In this document: piece by piece, positions 1 through 6,143 of the stretch
How positions within the stretch are numbered: position 1 is the stretch's first letter
Layout of the letters: the number at the start of each line of letters is the position of its first letter
Assembly (NCBI GenBank): GCA_964572475.1
Contig: CAZNEZ010000003.1
Location: forward strand, 1 to 64,000
Direction: 5' to 3'
DNA from: CAZNEZ01 sp964572475
Lineage (GTDB): Bacteria > Bacillota > Clostridia > Lachnospirales > Lachnospiraceae
DNA length: 64,000 bases
Program-made: the position numbers and the translations under genes
Notes under the pieces: model-generated
Databases searched by the model: none
What the model was told of the DNA's origin: nothing
Seen by the model: the letters and a program-made list of their open reading frames with translations, nothing else

Positions 1-1311
1 ATAGCTAAGTTTGCATTTGACGAAAGCATAAGTGGAAATTATACTATACAGCTTGATGCAAAGCTTACAGCAGGCAGCGGTAATAATTGTCAGGAAACAC
101 AATTTGCTATAACTGGAAGCGATTTTGCCTATACAGGCAATAATATGAATAATGGACTGGAAACAGGATACATATTAAAGCTTTCAACTACAAACAGTAC
201 GGTGTGGAATATCAGTGGAACATCAGGTGATACTGTTACTATACCAAGTGGAACATGGGTAACTGTTAAGGCAGAGGTTAATTCATCAAACGGAACAGCA
301 GCAGTAGAAATATTAAACGGAGCAACAAGTTTATATTCAGGAACAGTAACTATTAGTGGAACAGGTTTGCTGAATGGTATATATGTTAAAGGTGGACGTT
401 ATAATTCAGTTACATGTGTGGATAATGTAAAGGTTAAAGTTGATGAAGCAGGCGGTGATACACCAGTACCAGCTGAACCAACTACAGCAACAGCAGAAGT
501 TACCGGAACAGCTTATCCCGACAGCGATAGCAATGTTACTGTTGTATTTACAGCGGACCAGAACTTAAGCGGAAGTCAGACAGTTAAAATAAACGGAAGT
601 ACTGTTTCAGCGAATTCTGTGCTTGGTATGGCAAAGGTAAATTCAATTACATATAGTGGTAATAAATGTACGGTAAGCCTTACTATGTCGGCTATAAATA
701 GATGGCATTCTTTGACAGGCTCATATGACGTGGCGTTATATAATGGAGAAACATCATTAGCTGTTAAAAATGTATCTTACTCATTAGAAATGTCATCAGA
801 TACAGCTTATAATGCTATTGCAACAGCTGCAAATGAATACAGCAGTGCATATTATAAAGTAGTTGGAACTAAAATGTATGTTATGACTATTATTAAAACT
901 AATACAATTCATTGTGACGGAATAACAGCAGGTGGCACGGAATATTCTTGGTGGAATGGAATTGTATCTGAGTTATATATGACATTGGATGGAACGAAAT
1001 ATAGCCTTGGAAGTCATATATACAATGCTCTCTATTCAAATCCTATTTCATGGGGAACCGGTGTTGACATTAGTTTAATAACTTCAGCGAATGTGGTTCG
1101 TGGTTACATGGCATTTGGAACATTTGATAATGATGAAGATACAGATAAGGGTTGTATATTATTAAATGTAGTTGATTTATCAGATATAGGATTAGGTGTT
1201 AGTGATATATCAGGAAAAACAGTTACATTTGCAGGCTATCTAGGACCAAATGACGGAACTGGTGTATGCGCAGCCGTTTCTGAAAGTCCTACGTATACAT
1301 TAGCGGAATAA
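1..1311 (+). CDS. C-terminal part of a large secreted, probably carbohydrate-binding protein (5' end outside window)
   Basis: The reading frame is open from base 1, so the N-terminus lies upstream and the first ATG (position 145) is not a start. The visible 436 residues are Gly/Ser/Thr-rich and beta-strand-like, with few charged residues, as in extracellular proteins of gut Firmicutes. The first ~150 residues look like a jelly-roll (LamG/CBM-like) module ending in a GIYVKGG segment. A linker with PVPAEP follows, then an Ig-like stretch and a C-terminal beta domain of unknown type. There is no sortase motif, membrane anchor or SLH repeat at the C-terminus. A catalytic domain, for example a polysaccharide lyase, may lie upstream; this is inference. 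Secretion cannot be confirmed without the N-terminus. Confidence 0.7.
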   Translation: MAKFAFDESISGNYTIQLDAKLTAGSGNNCQETQFAITGSDFAYTGNNMNNGLETGYILKLSTTNSTVWNISGTSGDTVTIPSGTWVTVKAEVNSSNGTAAVEILNGATSLYSGTVTISGTGLLNGIYVKGGRYNSVTCVDNVKVKVDEAGGDTPVPAEPTTATAEVTGTAYPDSDSNVTVVFTADQNLSGSQTVKINGSTVSANSVLGMAKVNSITYSGNKCTVSLTMSAINRWHSLTGSYDVALYNGETSLAVKNVSYSLEMSSDTAYNAIATAANEYSSAYYKVVGTKMYVMTIIKTNTIHCDGITAGGTEYSWWNGIVSELYMTLDGTKYSLGSHIYNALYSNPISWGTGVDISLITSANVVRGYMAFGTFDNDEDTDKGCILLNVVDLSDIGLGVSDISGKTVTFAGYLGPNDGTGVCAAVSESPTYTLAE

Positions 1312-1346
1312 TAATTTGTTTTAATATATTAAAATATACTAAAAGA

Positions 1347-1390
1347 GGTGAACCCGATGTGCTTTAGGCATATTAGGTTCATCTTTTTTT
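1347..1390 (+). terminator. Rho-independent terminator of the secreted-protein gene
   Basis: An imperfect stem of about 16 pairs (GGTGAACC against GGTTCATC, then a GU-rich inner part closing on GTGC/GCAT) has a short UUUAG loop and is followed by a run of seven or more T. It lies 35 bases after the stop at 1311. Confidence 0.75.
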
Positions 1391-1590
1391 ACTTTATAGG
1401 ATTAGTATTCGATTTTGTAGAGATTATATTACCTGTTGCGTGTACAAAGTTACTTATGCATTATCTATGAATAAATTGGGATTCTAAGATGATAAAGAGC
1501 TTGCCAATCTTTTTGGAGAATATGCTGAGAATGAAGCAGTTCATGATTCAAATTTTTTGGGAATTATTAGAAAATATTAAAAAGTAAAGA
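1391..1590. other. Intergenic stretch with possible gene debris
   Basis: No gene is supported here. A short open stretch (1487-1579, reading DKELANLFGEYAENEAV and on to a stop) looks protein-like but has no start or ribosome binding site. A second frame from an ATG at 1489 gives 32 residues. It may be a degraded remnant, or chance. Confidence 0.3.
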
Positions 1591-1628
1591 GAAATCGGTG
1601 GCTGATTTTCCAGCCACCGATTTCTTGA
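1591..1628. terminator. Perfect 14-bp stem-loop
   Basis: GAAATCGGTGGCTG and its exact complement flank a six-base loop (1591-1624). The 3' arm ends in TTTC and then TTGACTTTT. It is a strong insulating hairpin directly in front of the promoter of the NUDIX gene. The T-tract is broken, so termination efficiency is uncertain. Confidence 0.6.
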
Positions 1629-1654
1629 CTTTTAATATAAAACTAATGTATAAT
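1625..1654 (+). promoter_or_regulatory. Sigma-A type promoter for the NUDIX/phosphatase pair
   Basis: TTGACT at 1625-1630, an 18-base spacer and TATAAT at 1649-1654. This lies 66 bases before the NUDIX start codon and just after the stem-loop. Confidence 0.65.
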
Positions 1655-1719
1655 TTATTTAAATAAAAGCTAACAAATTTGTTAAGAAAATCAATTTAAC
1701 AAAAAGGAGAGAGAATATT

Positions 1720-2148
1720 ATGGCAGTAGTAAACTATCCAGCAGGAATACTGGACAATATTGGATATGTATTGGTTTATGCTAGATATGAAGGAAAGTGG
1801 GTATATTGCTGGCATAAGCACAGAAAACATTTTGAACATCCAGGAGGTCATGTTGAAGAAGGTGAATCGGCTATGGAGGCAGCTAAACGAGAGTTGTATG
1901 AAGAGTCTGGAATAACCGATTGCAAGATGATTCCATTGTGGGATTATGCATATGAGTGGGAAAATGGAGAGGGACAGAATAATGGAAGAGTGTATTTTGC
2001 AGAAGTTAATTCAATAGGTGAGCTTCCTGAAAGTGAAATGAGCAAAATAGAGTTATTTGATAGTGTCCCAGAGAATTATACATATGACAGAGAAGCAGAA
2101 GATAAGCAATTAAAGCTGGTTAAGAAGATTATTGAAGAATATGAATAA
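1720..2148 (+). CDS. NUDIX hydrolase
   Basis: A 142-residue single-domain NUDIX protein. The complete Nudix box (G-x5-E-x7-REL-x-EE-x-GI) is at residues 43-65, and its glutamates coordinate Mg2+ in this family. Members hydrolyse nucleoside diphosphates linked to another moiety, or oxidised (d)NTPs. The substrate cannot be read from the sequence. The start is an ATG preceded by an AGGAGAG ribosome binding site. The gene has its own promoter (1625-1654) and lies 12 bases before a histidine phosphatase, so the two are probably co-transcribed. The pairing suggests nucleotide or sugar-phosphate clean-up, which is inference. Confidence 0.9.
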   Translation: MAVVNYPAGILDNIGYVLVYARYEGKWVYCWHKHRKHFEHPGGHVEEGESAMEAAKRELYEESGITDCKMIPLWDYAYEWENGEGQNNGRVYFAEVNSIGELPESEMSKIELFDSVPENYTYDREAEDKQLKLVKKIIEEYE

Positions 2149-2160
2149 AGGTAGGATAGT

Positions 2161-2694
2161 GTGACAACATTTTATTTTGTTAGACATGGAGAGCCTGATT
2201 ATGACAGCGTAGGTGAATGGAATAGAATACCATTTGGCAAAGAATTTGCTGGCTTAACAAACAATGGAATAGAGCAGATTAAAAAAGCGGCTCATGAATT
2301 ATCAGCATTAAAGCCACAGATTATCCTTACGTCTCCATATACTAGAACGATGCAGGGAGCATCAATTATTTCAAAGATATTAAATATAGAGATAATTGTA
2401 GAGAAAAATCTTCACGAATGGAATTCGGATTTATCACATTCTATATGTGATGGGGGTAGATTATATCAGCTTTGTAAAGAACATGATGAGATGAAAGGAA
2501 TTTATCCAGATGGAATTACCATGCAATGGGAAAGTACTGAGTTACTAAAAAAACGAGTTTATGAAGTATTAACCAGATACGAAAAGTATGACAGAGTAGT
2601 AGTTTCAGGACATGCAATGATGATGCAGGCTGTTACTGGTGAATCAAGAGCATATGAGTATGGAGAGATAAAAGAGTTAGAATTATGTCTGTAA
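2161..2694 (+). CDS. Histidine phosphatase (phosphoglycerate-mutase-like) family protein
   Basis: A 177-residue protein with the RHGE motif at residues 8-11, where His9 is the predicted phospho-acceptor. It also has TSPYTRT around Arg62, a Glu near residue 86 and the second catalytic His in SGHAMM (His151). These are the core residues of the histidine phosphatase superfamily. The start is GTG, preceded by GGTAGGA, 12 bases after the NUDIX stop, which points to one transcript. The physiological substrate is unknown; family members act on phosphosugars, phosphoserine or alpha-ribazole phosphate. No cobalamin genes are nearby, so a cobC role is not supported. Confidence 0.88.
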   Translation: MTTFYFVRHGEPDYDSVGEWNRIPFGKEFAGLTNNGIEQIKKAAHELSALKPQIILTSPYTRTMQGASIISKILNIEIIVEKNLHEWNSDLSHSICDGGRLYQLCKEHDEMKGIYPDGITMQWESTELLKKRVYEVLTRYEKYDRVVVSGHAMMMQAVTGESRAYEYGEIKELELCL

Positions 2695-2713
2695 CAAATA
2701 TAGTAAAGAGAGT

Positions 2714-3274
2714 TCAGATTACATTGATATTACAGGGAATGGTACTCAATGCTTGGCAGTAACAATCTTCATCGTAAATAATTCTAATCATTGGCTGCAT
2801 TCCTTTTATGTCATACTGATTAGAAGCATAAGAAATAAGACGTGAATCTTCATTTCCCAATAAAATTATTCCTTTATTCTCTATTTCTTCTTTAATCCAT
2901 GCATTTATAATGCAGGTAATATCTACATCTGTATAGCTATAGCAATAGTTGTCCTTAAAAACTATTTTTCTACTGTCATCAATTCTAGGTGTAGAAAACG
3001 TATAACAGTAAATATTTAAAAAATCTAACAGTGGAAAAATACTATATTCAGAATCTAAATTTTTACTATTAGTAAGAGGTAATTTAAAAAGAATAAGTCT
3101 AGCTTGTTTTAGATGCTTTAAATACGAATAGGGCGGTAAGTTAAAATATAAGTATATTAGATAATTATGCATGTAGTCCTGACCTAAGAATAGGGATTCT
3201 TTTCGTCTATTATTGTAGTGGTAATCTCTTGATAGATAGAATGACTCATAGCATGTTAAATCTAATATACTCAT
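2714..3274 (-). CDS. DNRLRE-domain-like protein without signal peptide
   Basis: A 186-residue protein starting at the ATG at 3274, chosen because AAAGGA precedes it by seven bases. An upstream in-frame ATG (3328) has no such site. The pattern LPPYSYLKHLKQARLILFKL, then DVDITCIINAWIKEEIENKG, then an aromatic RIIYDED segment resembles DNRLRE beta-sandwich domains, usually found on cell-surface proteins. No signal peptide, transmembrane segment or anchor is visible. It is divergent from the 103-aa gene at 3427 with a shared 152-base control region, and both share a similar leader (AAAGGA, a spacer ending in TTCT or TCCT, then ATG). The function is unknown; the domain assignment is by eye. Confidence 0.65.
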   Translation of the reverse strand: MSILDLTCYESFYLSRDYHYNNRRKESLFLGQDYMHNYLIYLYFNLPPYSYLKHLKQARLILFKLPLTNSKNLDSEYSIFPLLDFLNIYCYTFSTPRIDDSRKIVFKDNYCYSYTDVDITCIINAWIKEEIENKGIILLGNEDSRLISYASNQYDIKGMQPMIRIIYDEDCYCQALSTIPCNINVI

Positions 3275-3426
3275 AGGAATATCCTTTCTAAATCTTATAT
3301 GAAATGTTAAGTTAATTAGAGTAAACACAAATTGTTTTAACTATTTTATTTAATTAGAATATAGTATAACTAGAAAGAGCTTTCTTGCGGTCTTTTAAAA
3401 CTTATATCTGGAAAGGAAATATTTCT
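3275..3426. promoter_or_regulatory. Divergent promoter region between the DNRLRE-like gene and the 103-aa gene
   Basis: On the + strand a TTAACT and a TATAGT separated by 17 bases (about 3330-3358) precede the start at 3427. No equally clear minus-strand promoter was found. The region is AT-rich and holds no ORF of note. Confidence 0.4.
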
Positions 3427-3738
3427 ATGGCAATTAATGTAACTGTAACAAATGCCGAAGCATTAGATAATAGTACACCTAATGCAGTTTTAGACATTTC
3501 GTTTACTAATACAAATGCATTTAGCTATGCTGCAAATTCTAATATCTATTATTATGCACTTCTCACAGACTCAACATCTGGAACACCATTAACGCGCGAA
3601 GTTACTTTTAGTGTTTCGGAGGTTACACAAGGTACAGTTGCAGCAAATACTACTAAGACATTTACATTTGAAAATACTACAAACTTAGTTCCAACAATTA
3701 CAGGTACAAGTGGTAGAATTTGCTATGTAGCACAATAG
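3427..3738 (+). CDS. Hypothetical 103-aa Ser/Thr/Asn-rich protein
   Basis: The start is the ATG at 3427, preceded by GGAAAGGAAA. The longer frame from 3385 has no binding site. The 103 residues alternate short hydrophobic and polar segments, rich in Thr, Asn, Ser and Ala, and are almost free of Lys and Arg, as expected of an all-beta protein. The only cysteine is five residues from the C-terminus. There is no signal peptide or transmembrane helix. I do not recognise a family. It is divergent from the DNRLRE-like gene with a similar ribosome-binding leader, so the two may act together. Its transcript runs into two tandem terminator-bearing repeats. Confidence 0.6.
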   Translation: MAINVTVTNAEALDNSTPNAVLDISFTNTNAFSYAANSNIYYYALLTDSTSGTPLTREVTFSVSEVTQGTVAANTTKTFTFENTTNLVPTITGTSGRICYVAQ

Positions 3739-3793
3739 ACTATTTTTAGATGCCGCGTATTATTAAATTTACTTGGAAATATTTTTTTACTTT

Positions 3794-3878
3794 ATAGGAA
3801 AGTACGAAGTAGCGTGAAACATTTAAGAAGAACTGCAACGCAGTTCTTCCAAGCGCTTGTGCCGACAAGCGCTTTTTT
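3794..3878 (+). repeat. 85-bp structured repeat, copy A1
   Basis: First of two head-to-tail 85-base units that are identical at 83 of 85 positions. Unit order: a conserved box (ATAGGAAAGTAC... GCGTGAAACATTTAAG); a small hairpin (AGAACTGC/GCAGTTCT with an AAC loop); then AAGCGCTTGT/ACAAGCGCTT followed by six T, a terminator (3851-3878). Related units on the opposite strand lie at 53095-53240, and partial copies at 26331, 43547 and 44409. Confidence 0.9.
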
Positions 3879-3963
3879 ATAGGAAAGTACGCAGTAGCGT
3901 GAAACATTTAAGAAGAGCTGCAACGCAGTTCTTCCAAGCGCTTGTGCCGACAAGCGCTTTTTT
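3879..3963 (+). repeat. 85-bp structured repeat, copy A2
   Basis: Second tandem unit, differing from A1 at two positions (GAAGT to GCAGT in the box; AACTGC to AGCTGC in the first hairpin arm). Its T-run overlaps by two bases the stop codon of the convergent patatin gene (TAA on the minus strand at 3962-3964). The terminal hairpin with T-run at 3936-3963 reads as a terminator only for the + strand. Confidence 0.9.
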
Positions 3964-4822
3964 ATCCAAGAAGTCGTTTAATCTGCGGCATCATTTTTTT
4001 AGCATATATGTATCCCTCGTTTAGGCATTCATTCATATCGTTAAAGGTTAATAATCCTGCTCCTTTTTTAAGCTTTGGTTTTAATAATAAAAGTTCTCCC
4101 TGAGACATACAATTCTTTAAATCATGGCTCATAATAGAAAATGAATGAGAAACTATTTCAGTGATAGAATGATTATGAGGAGTTTCGTAATCCACACCAA
4201 TATCAACAGCGATAACACGTTTCTGACCAGTTGCAATTAGTAAATTAACTGGAAGATTATTAGATACACCACCATCTATAAGACAATAATGCTCTAATTT
4301 TCTAGGACGAAATATCCCAGGGATAGAAGAACTTGCCATCATTATGTCGCATAGTCGTCCATCATGTTTCCAGATGACGTTTTCCATAGGATTTACAAAA
4401 GAAGCGTTAGTAAATGCAATGGTATAACCACTTTTAATGTCAACTGCTGGAATTACAAGCTTGTTGGGTAAATCCGATATATGGATTCCATTTGTTAGAT
4501 TACATAATAATTTCAGCAGTTTTTGTCCTTTTACTAGTCCAGTCAGTGATACCTCTTTTCCTATAAGCATTTGAGGAATGAATCTTAGTAATCCCAAATA
4601 ATCAGGATCTAACAAAGAAAATCCATGTTTAGATAAATCTTTTACCAATTTGCACATTTCACAGATAGTCATTTTGGAAGAATATAATCCAGCAACAATG
4701 CTTCCAGCGCTGGTTCCAGCCATAGAATCAGGAAGAAGATTCTCTTCTGATAGTGCTTTTAGAATTCCAAGATGTGTAGCACCGCGTGTGCCTCCTCCTG
4801 ATAGGGCTAAGCCATAATTCAT
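3962..4822 (-). CDS. Patatin-like phospholipase family protein
   Basis: A 286-residue protein, a usual length for the short bacterial patatin/RssA-like family. The oxyanion motif GGGTRG is at residues 9-14, the nucleophile motif GTSAG at 36-40 (Ser38), and the catalytic Asp is in DGG (Asp183). This Ser-Asp dyad hydrolyses acyl esters of lipids, so the protein is a predicted cytoplasmic lipid acyl hydrolase. There is no signal peptide. It lies 45 bases after the superoxide dismutase gene on the same strand and may be co-transcribed with it. Its stop codon sits in the T-run of the A2 repeat. Confidence 0.9.
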   Translation of the reverse strand: MNYGLALSGGGTRGATHLGILKALSEENLLPDSMAGTSAGSIVAGLYSSKMTICEMCKLVKDLSKHGFSLLDPDYLGLLRFIPQMLIGKEVSLTGLVKGQKLLKLLCNLTNGIHISDLPNKLVIPAVDIKSGYTIAFTNASFVNPMENVIWKHDGRLCDIMMASSSIPGIFRPRKLEHYCLIDGGVSNNLPVNLLIATGQKRVIAVDIGVDYETPHNHSITEIVSHSFSIMSHDLKNCMSQGELLLLKPKLKKGAGLLTFNDMNECLNEGYIYAKKMMPQIKRLLG

Positions 4823-4867
4823 TTGATATCTCCTATAATCCGTTATGATAAACTATATGTGTGGATT

Positions 4868-5503
4868 TTAGGAATATCCACACAGACAGGCTATATAATT
4901 CTGATTTATTTTTTGCCAGTTCAACACCTGAAACCAGTCTTTGATATAATCTGCTCTGACATTATAATGTTTTAGGTAATAAGCATGTTCCCAGACATCA
5001 ATATTAAGTACAGGACATAAATTCATAGGCAGAGGAGTGTTTTGATTTGGAGTAGTTATAATCTTAAGAAGACCATTATTACCTACAACAAGCCATGCGT
5101 ATCCAGAACCAAATACGGAGAGAGCAGCAGCAGAGAACTCTTTCTGAAAATTCTCATAGCTTCCAAATGTTTTTTCAATATGATCCGCTAATAATCCAAC
5201 TGGAAGCTTGTTATCCGAGTTTATAAGATTAGAGAAATAAAATTCATGGTTGAAAACTCCACCAGCATTGTTTAAGATGGGAATACGTATTGCAGAAGGT
5301 AAAAGGTCAGCTTCCATAATGAGTTGTTGGAGAGAAAGAGTTTGCAGGTTAGGATAGTTAGATAATACATTGTTCAAGTTGTCAATATAGGTTTGGAGAT
5401 GCTTATCATGATGAAGGTGCATAGTTTTTTCATCAATGTAAGGTTCTGGGGCATTATAATCATAGGGCAGGGGAGGGTTAATGAATTTGTAATGTTCGTT
5501 CAA
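4868..5503 (-). CDS. sodA: Superoxide dismutase, Fe/Mn family
   Basis: A 211-residue protein covering the complete Fe/Mn SOD fold. HLHHDKH at residues 29-35 carries the first metal His (about His31). FNHEFYF carries the second ligand, and DVWEHAYYL supplies Asp and His. GSGYAW and the RADYIKDWFQVLNW end are also family hallmarks. It converts superoxide to oxygen and peroxide in the cytoplasm. The start is TTG at 5503, with AGAGGA seven bases upstream. Metal preference (Fe, Mn or cambialistic) cannot be decided by eye, so the symbol is a family label. An oxygen-defence gene fits an oxygen-exposed anaerobe. Confidence 0.92.
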   Translation of the reverse strand: MNEHYKFINPPLPYDYNAPEPYIDEKTMHLHHDKHLQTYIDNLNNVLSNYPNLQTLSLQQLIMEADLLPSAIRIPILNNAGGVFNHEFYFSNLINSDNKLPVGLLADHIEKTFGSYENFQKEFSAAALSVFGSGYAWLVVGNNGLLKIITTPNQNTPLPMNLCPVLNIDVWEHAYYLKHYNVRADYIKDWFQVLNWQKINQNYIACLCGYS

Positions 5504-5634
5504 GGATATATCCTCTTTTTGTTTATTGTATGAGGAATAGATAAGATATGTGTAAAAAGTTTGAGGATAATATTAGTGAAATAAGAAGAATGTAAAGCAT
5601 AAAAATAAAGAATGAAAAGCATAAAAATATTTTA

Positions 5635-5663
5635 TTGACAATAGAATAAGATAAGAGTATAGT
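5635..5663 (+). promoter_or_regulatory. Sigma-A promoter of the M-box/mgtA transcript
   Basis: Consensus TTGACA at 5635-5640, a 17-base spacer and TATAGT at 5658-5663. Transcription should begin near 5670, just ahead of the riboswitch. Confidence 0.85.
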
Positions 5664-5679
5664 GAAATCTGAAAATTAA

Positions 5680-5830
5680 ATAATCCGGTAGGTGAGGCTC
5701 CTACAGGGATACGGACTGTTGCCGCGGAGTGATGGAGACATCATGAGAAGGTCTGAACAGGCTACATCGAAAACAAGGTGTAGCATAATACAGTTTCATT
5801 GCCCTGTAAAGCTAAAACTCAGACGGTTAT
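5680..5830 (+). ncRNA. M-box (ykoK leader) Mg2+-sensing riboswitch
   Basis: The hallmark GGTAGGTGAGGCTCCTAC hairpin is followed by AGGGATACGGACTG, TTGCCGCGGAGTGATGG and AGACATCA, which match the conserved core of the M-box aptamer. The remaining stems run to about 5830 (CTCAGACGG). M-boxes bind Mg2+ and switch off Mg2+ transporter genes. Here the element lies between a strong promoter and mgtA, with a terminator hairpin at 5867. The boundaries are approximate. Confidence 0.93.
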
Positions 5831-5866
5831 AACAGATTATGTTATATGCACATTATTCCTATGTAC

Positions 5867-5894
5867 CCGTTTGAGGTCCATAGGATTTTTTGGT
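5867..5894 (+). terminator. Riboswitch-controlled terminator before mgtA
   Basis: TCCTATG and CATAGGA pair around an inner ACC/GGT, followed by TTTTTT. By analogy with M-box leaders, Mg2+ binding should favour this hairpin and stop transcription before mgtA. The competing antiterminator pairing was not resolved by hand. Confidence 0.75.
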
Positions 5895-5973
5895 TTATAA
5901 GAAATTACATTTTATATAAACCAAAATTAAGTAAAAGTGTTAGTTGACACTATTTTGAAAAGAGGTGAAGAAG

Positions 5974-6069
5974 ATGGACGCGGATAGTAGTAATAGTAGT
6001 AACGGCATAAAGCCAAAGGGGCGTAGTGTTCAGAAGATATATATGGCTATCAGCGATTGTCTTCTGTAA
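5974..6069 (+). CDS. Possible 31-residue leader peptide in the mgtA 5' region
   Basis: An ATG at 5974 is preceded by AGAGGTGAAGA, a near-ideal ribosome binding site, and opens a 31-codon frame. The peptide begins MDADSSNSSNGIKPKGRS and is Ser/Asn-rich then basic, with no membrane helix. It lies after the riboswitch terminator and 74 bases before mgtA. mgtA genes in other bacteria have regulatory leader ORFs (mgtL in enterics), but this sequence is not Pro/Asp-patterned like those. It could also be a chance ORF, though the binding site argues for translation. Confidence 0.5.
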   Translation: MDADSSNSSNGIKPKGRSVQKIYMAISDCLL

Positions 6070-6143
6070 CATTATAATATAACCTTTTTCTATATGCCTT
6101 TACTTCCGATTTTGAGAAATATAAGATTACGGAGGAAAGAATA

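Noticed and set aside
3794..3963. Possible CRISPR array or attC cassette array
   Set aside because: Only two units, directly abutting with no unique spacers, and each ends in a terminator. No cas or integron integrase genes are nearby.
2714..3963. Prophage fragment
   Set aside because: The two unknown genes are small and all-beta, but no integrase, capsid, portal or lysis gene is nearby and base composition matches the surroundings.
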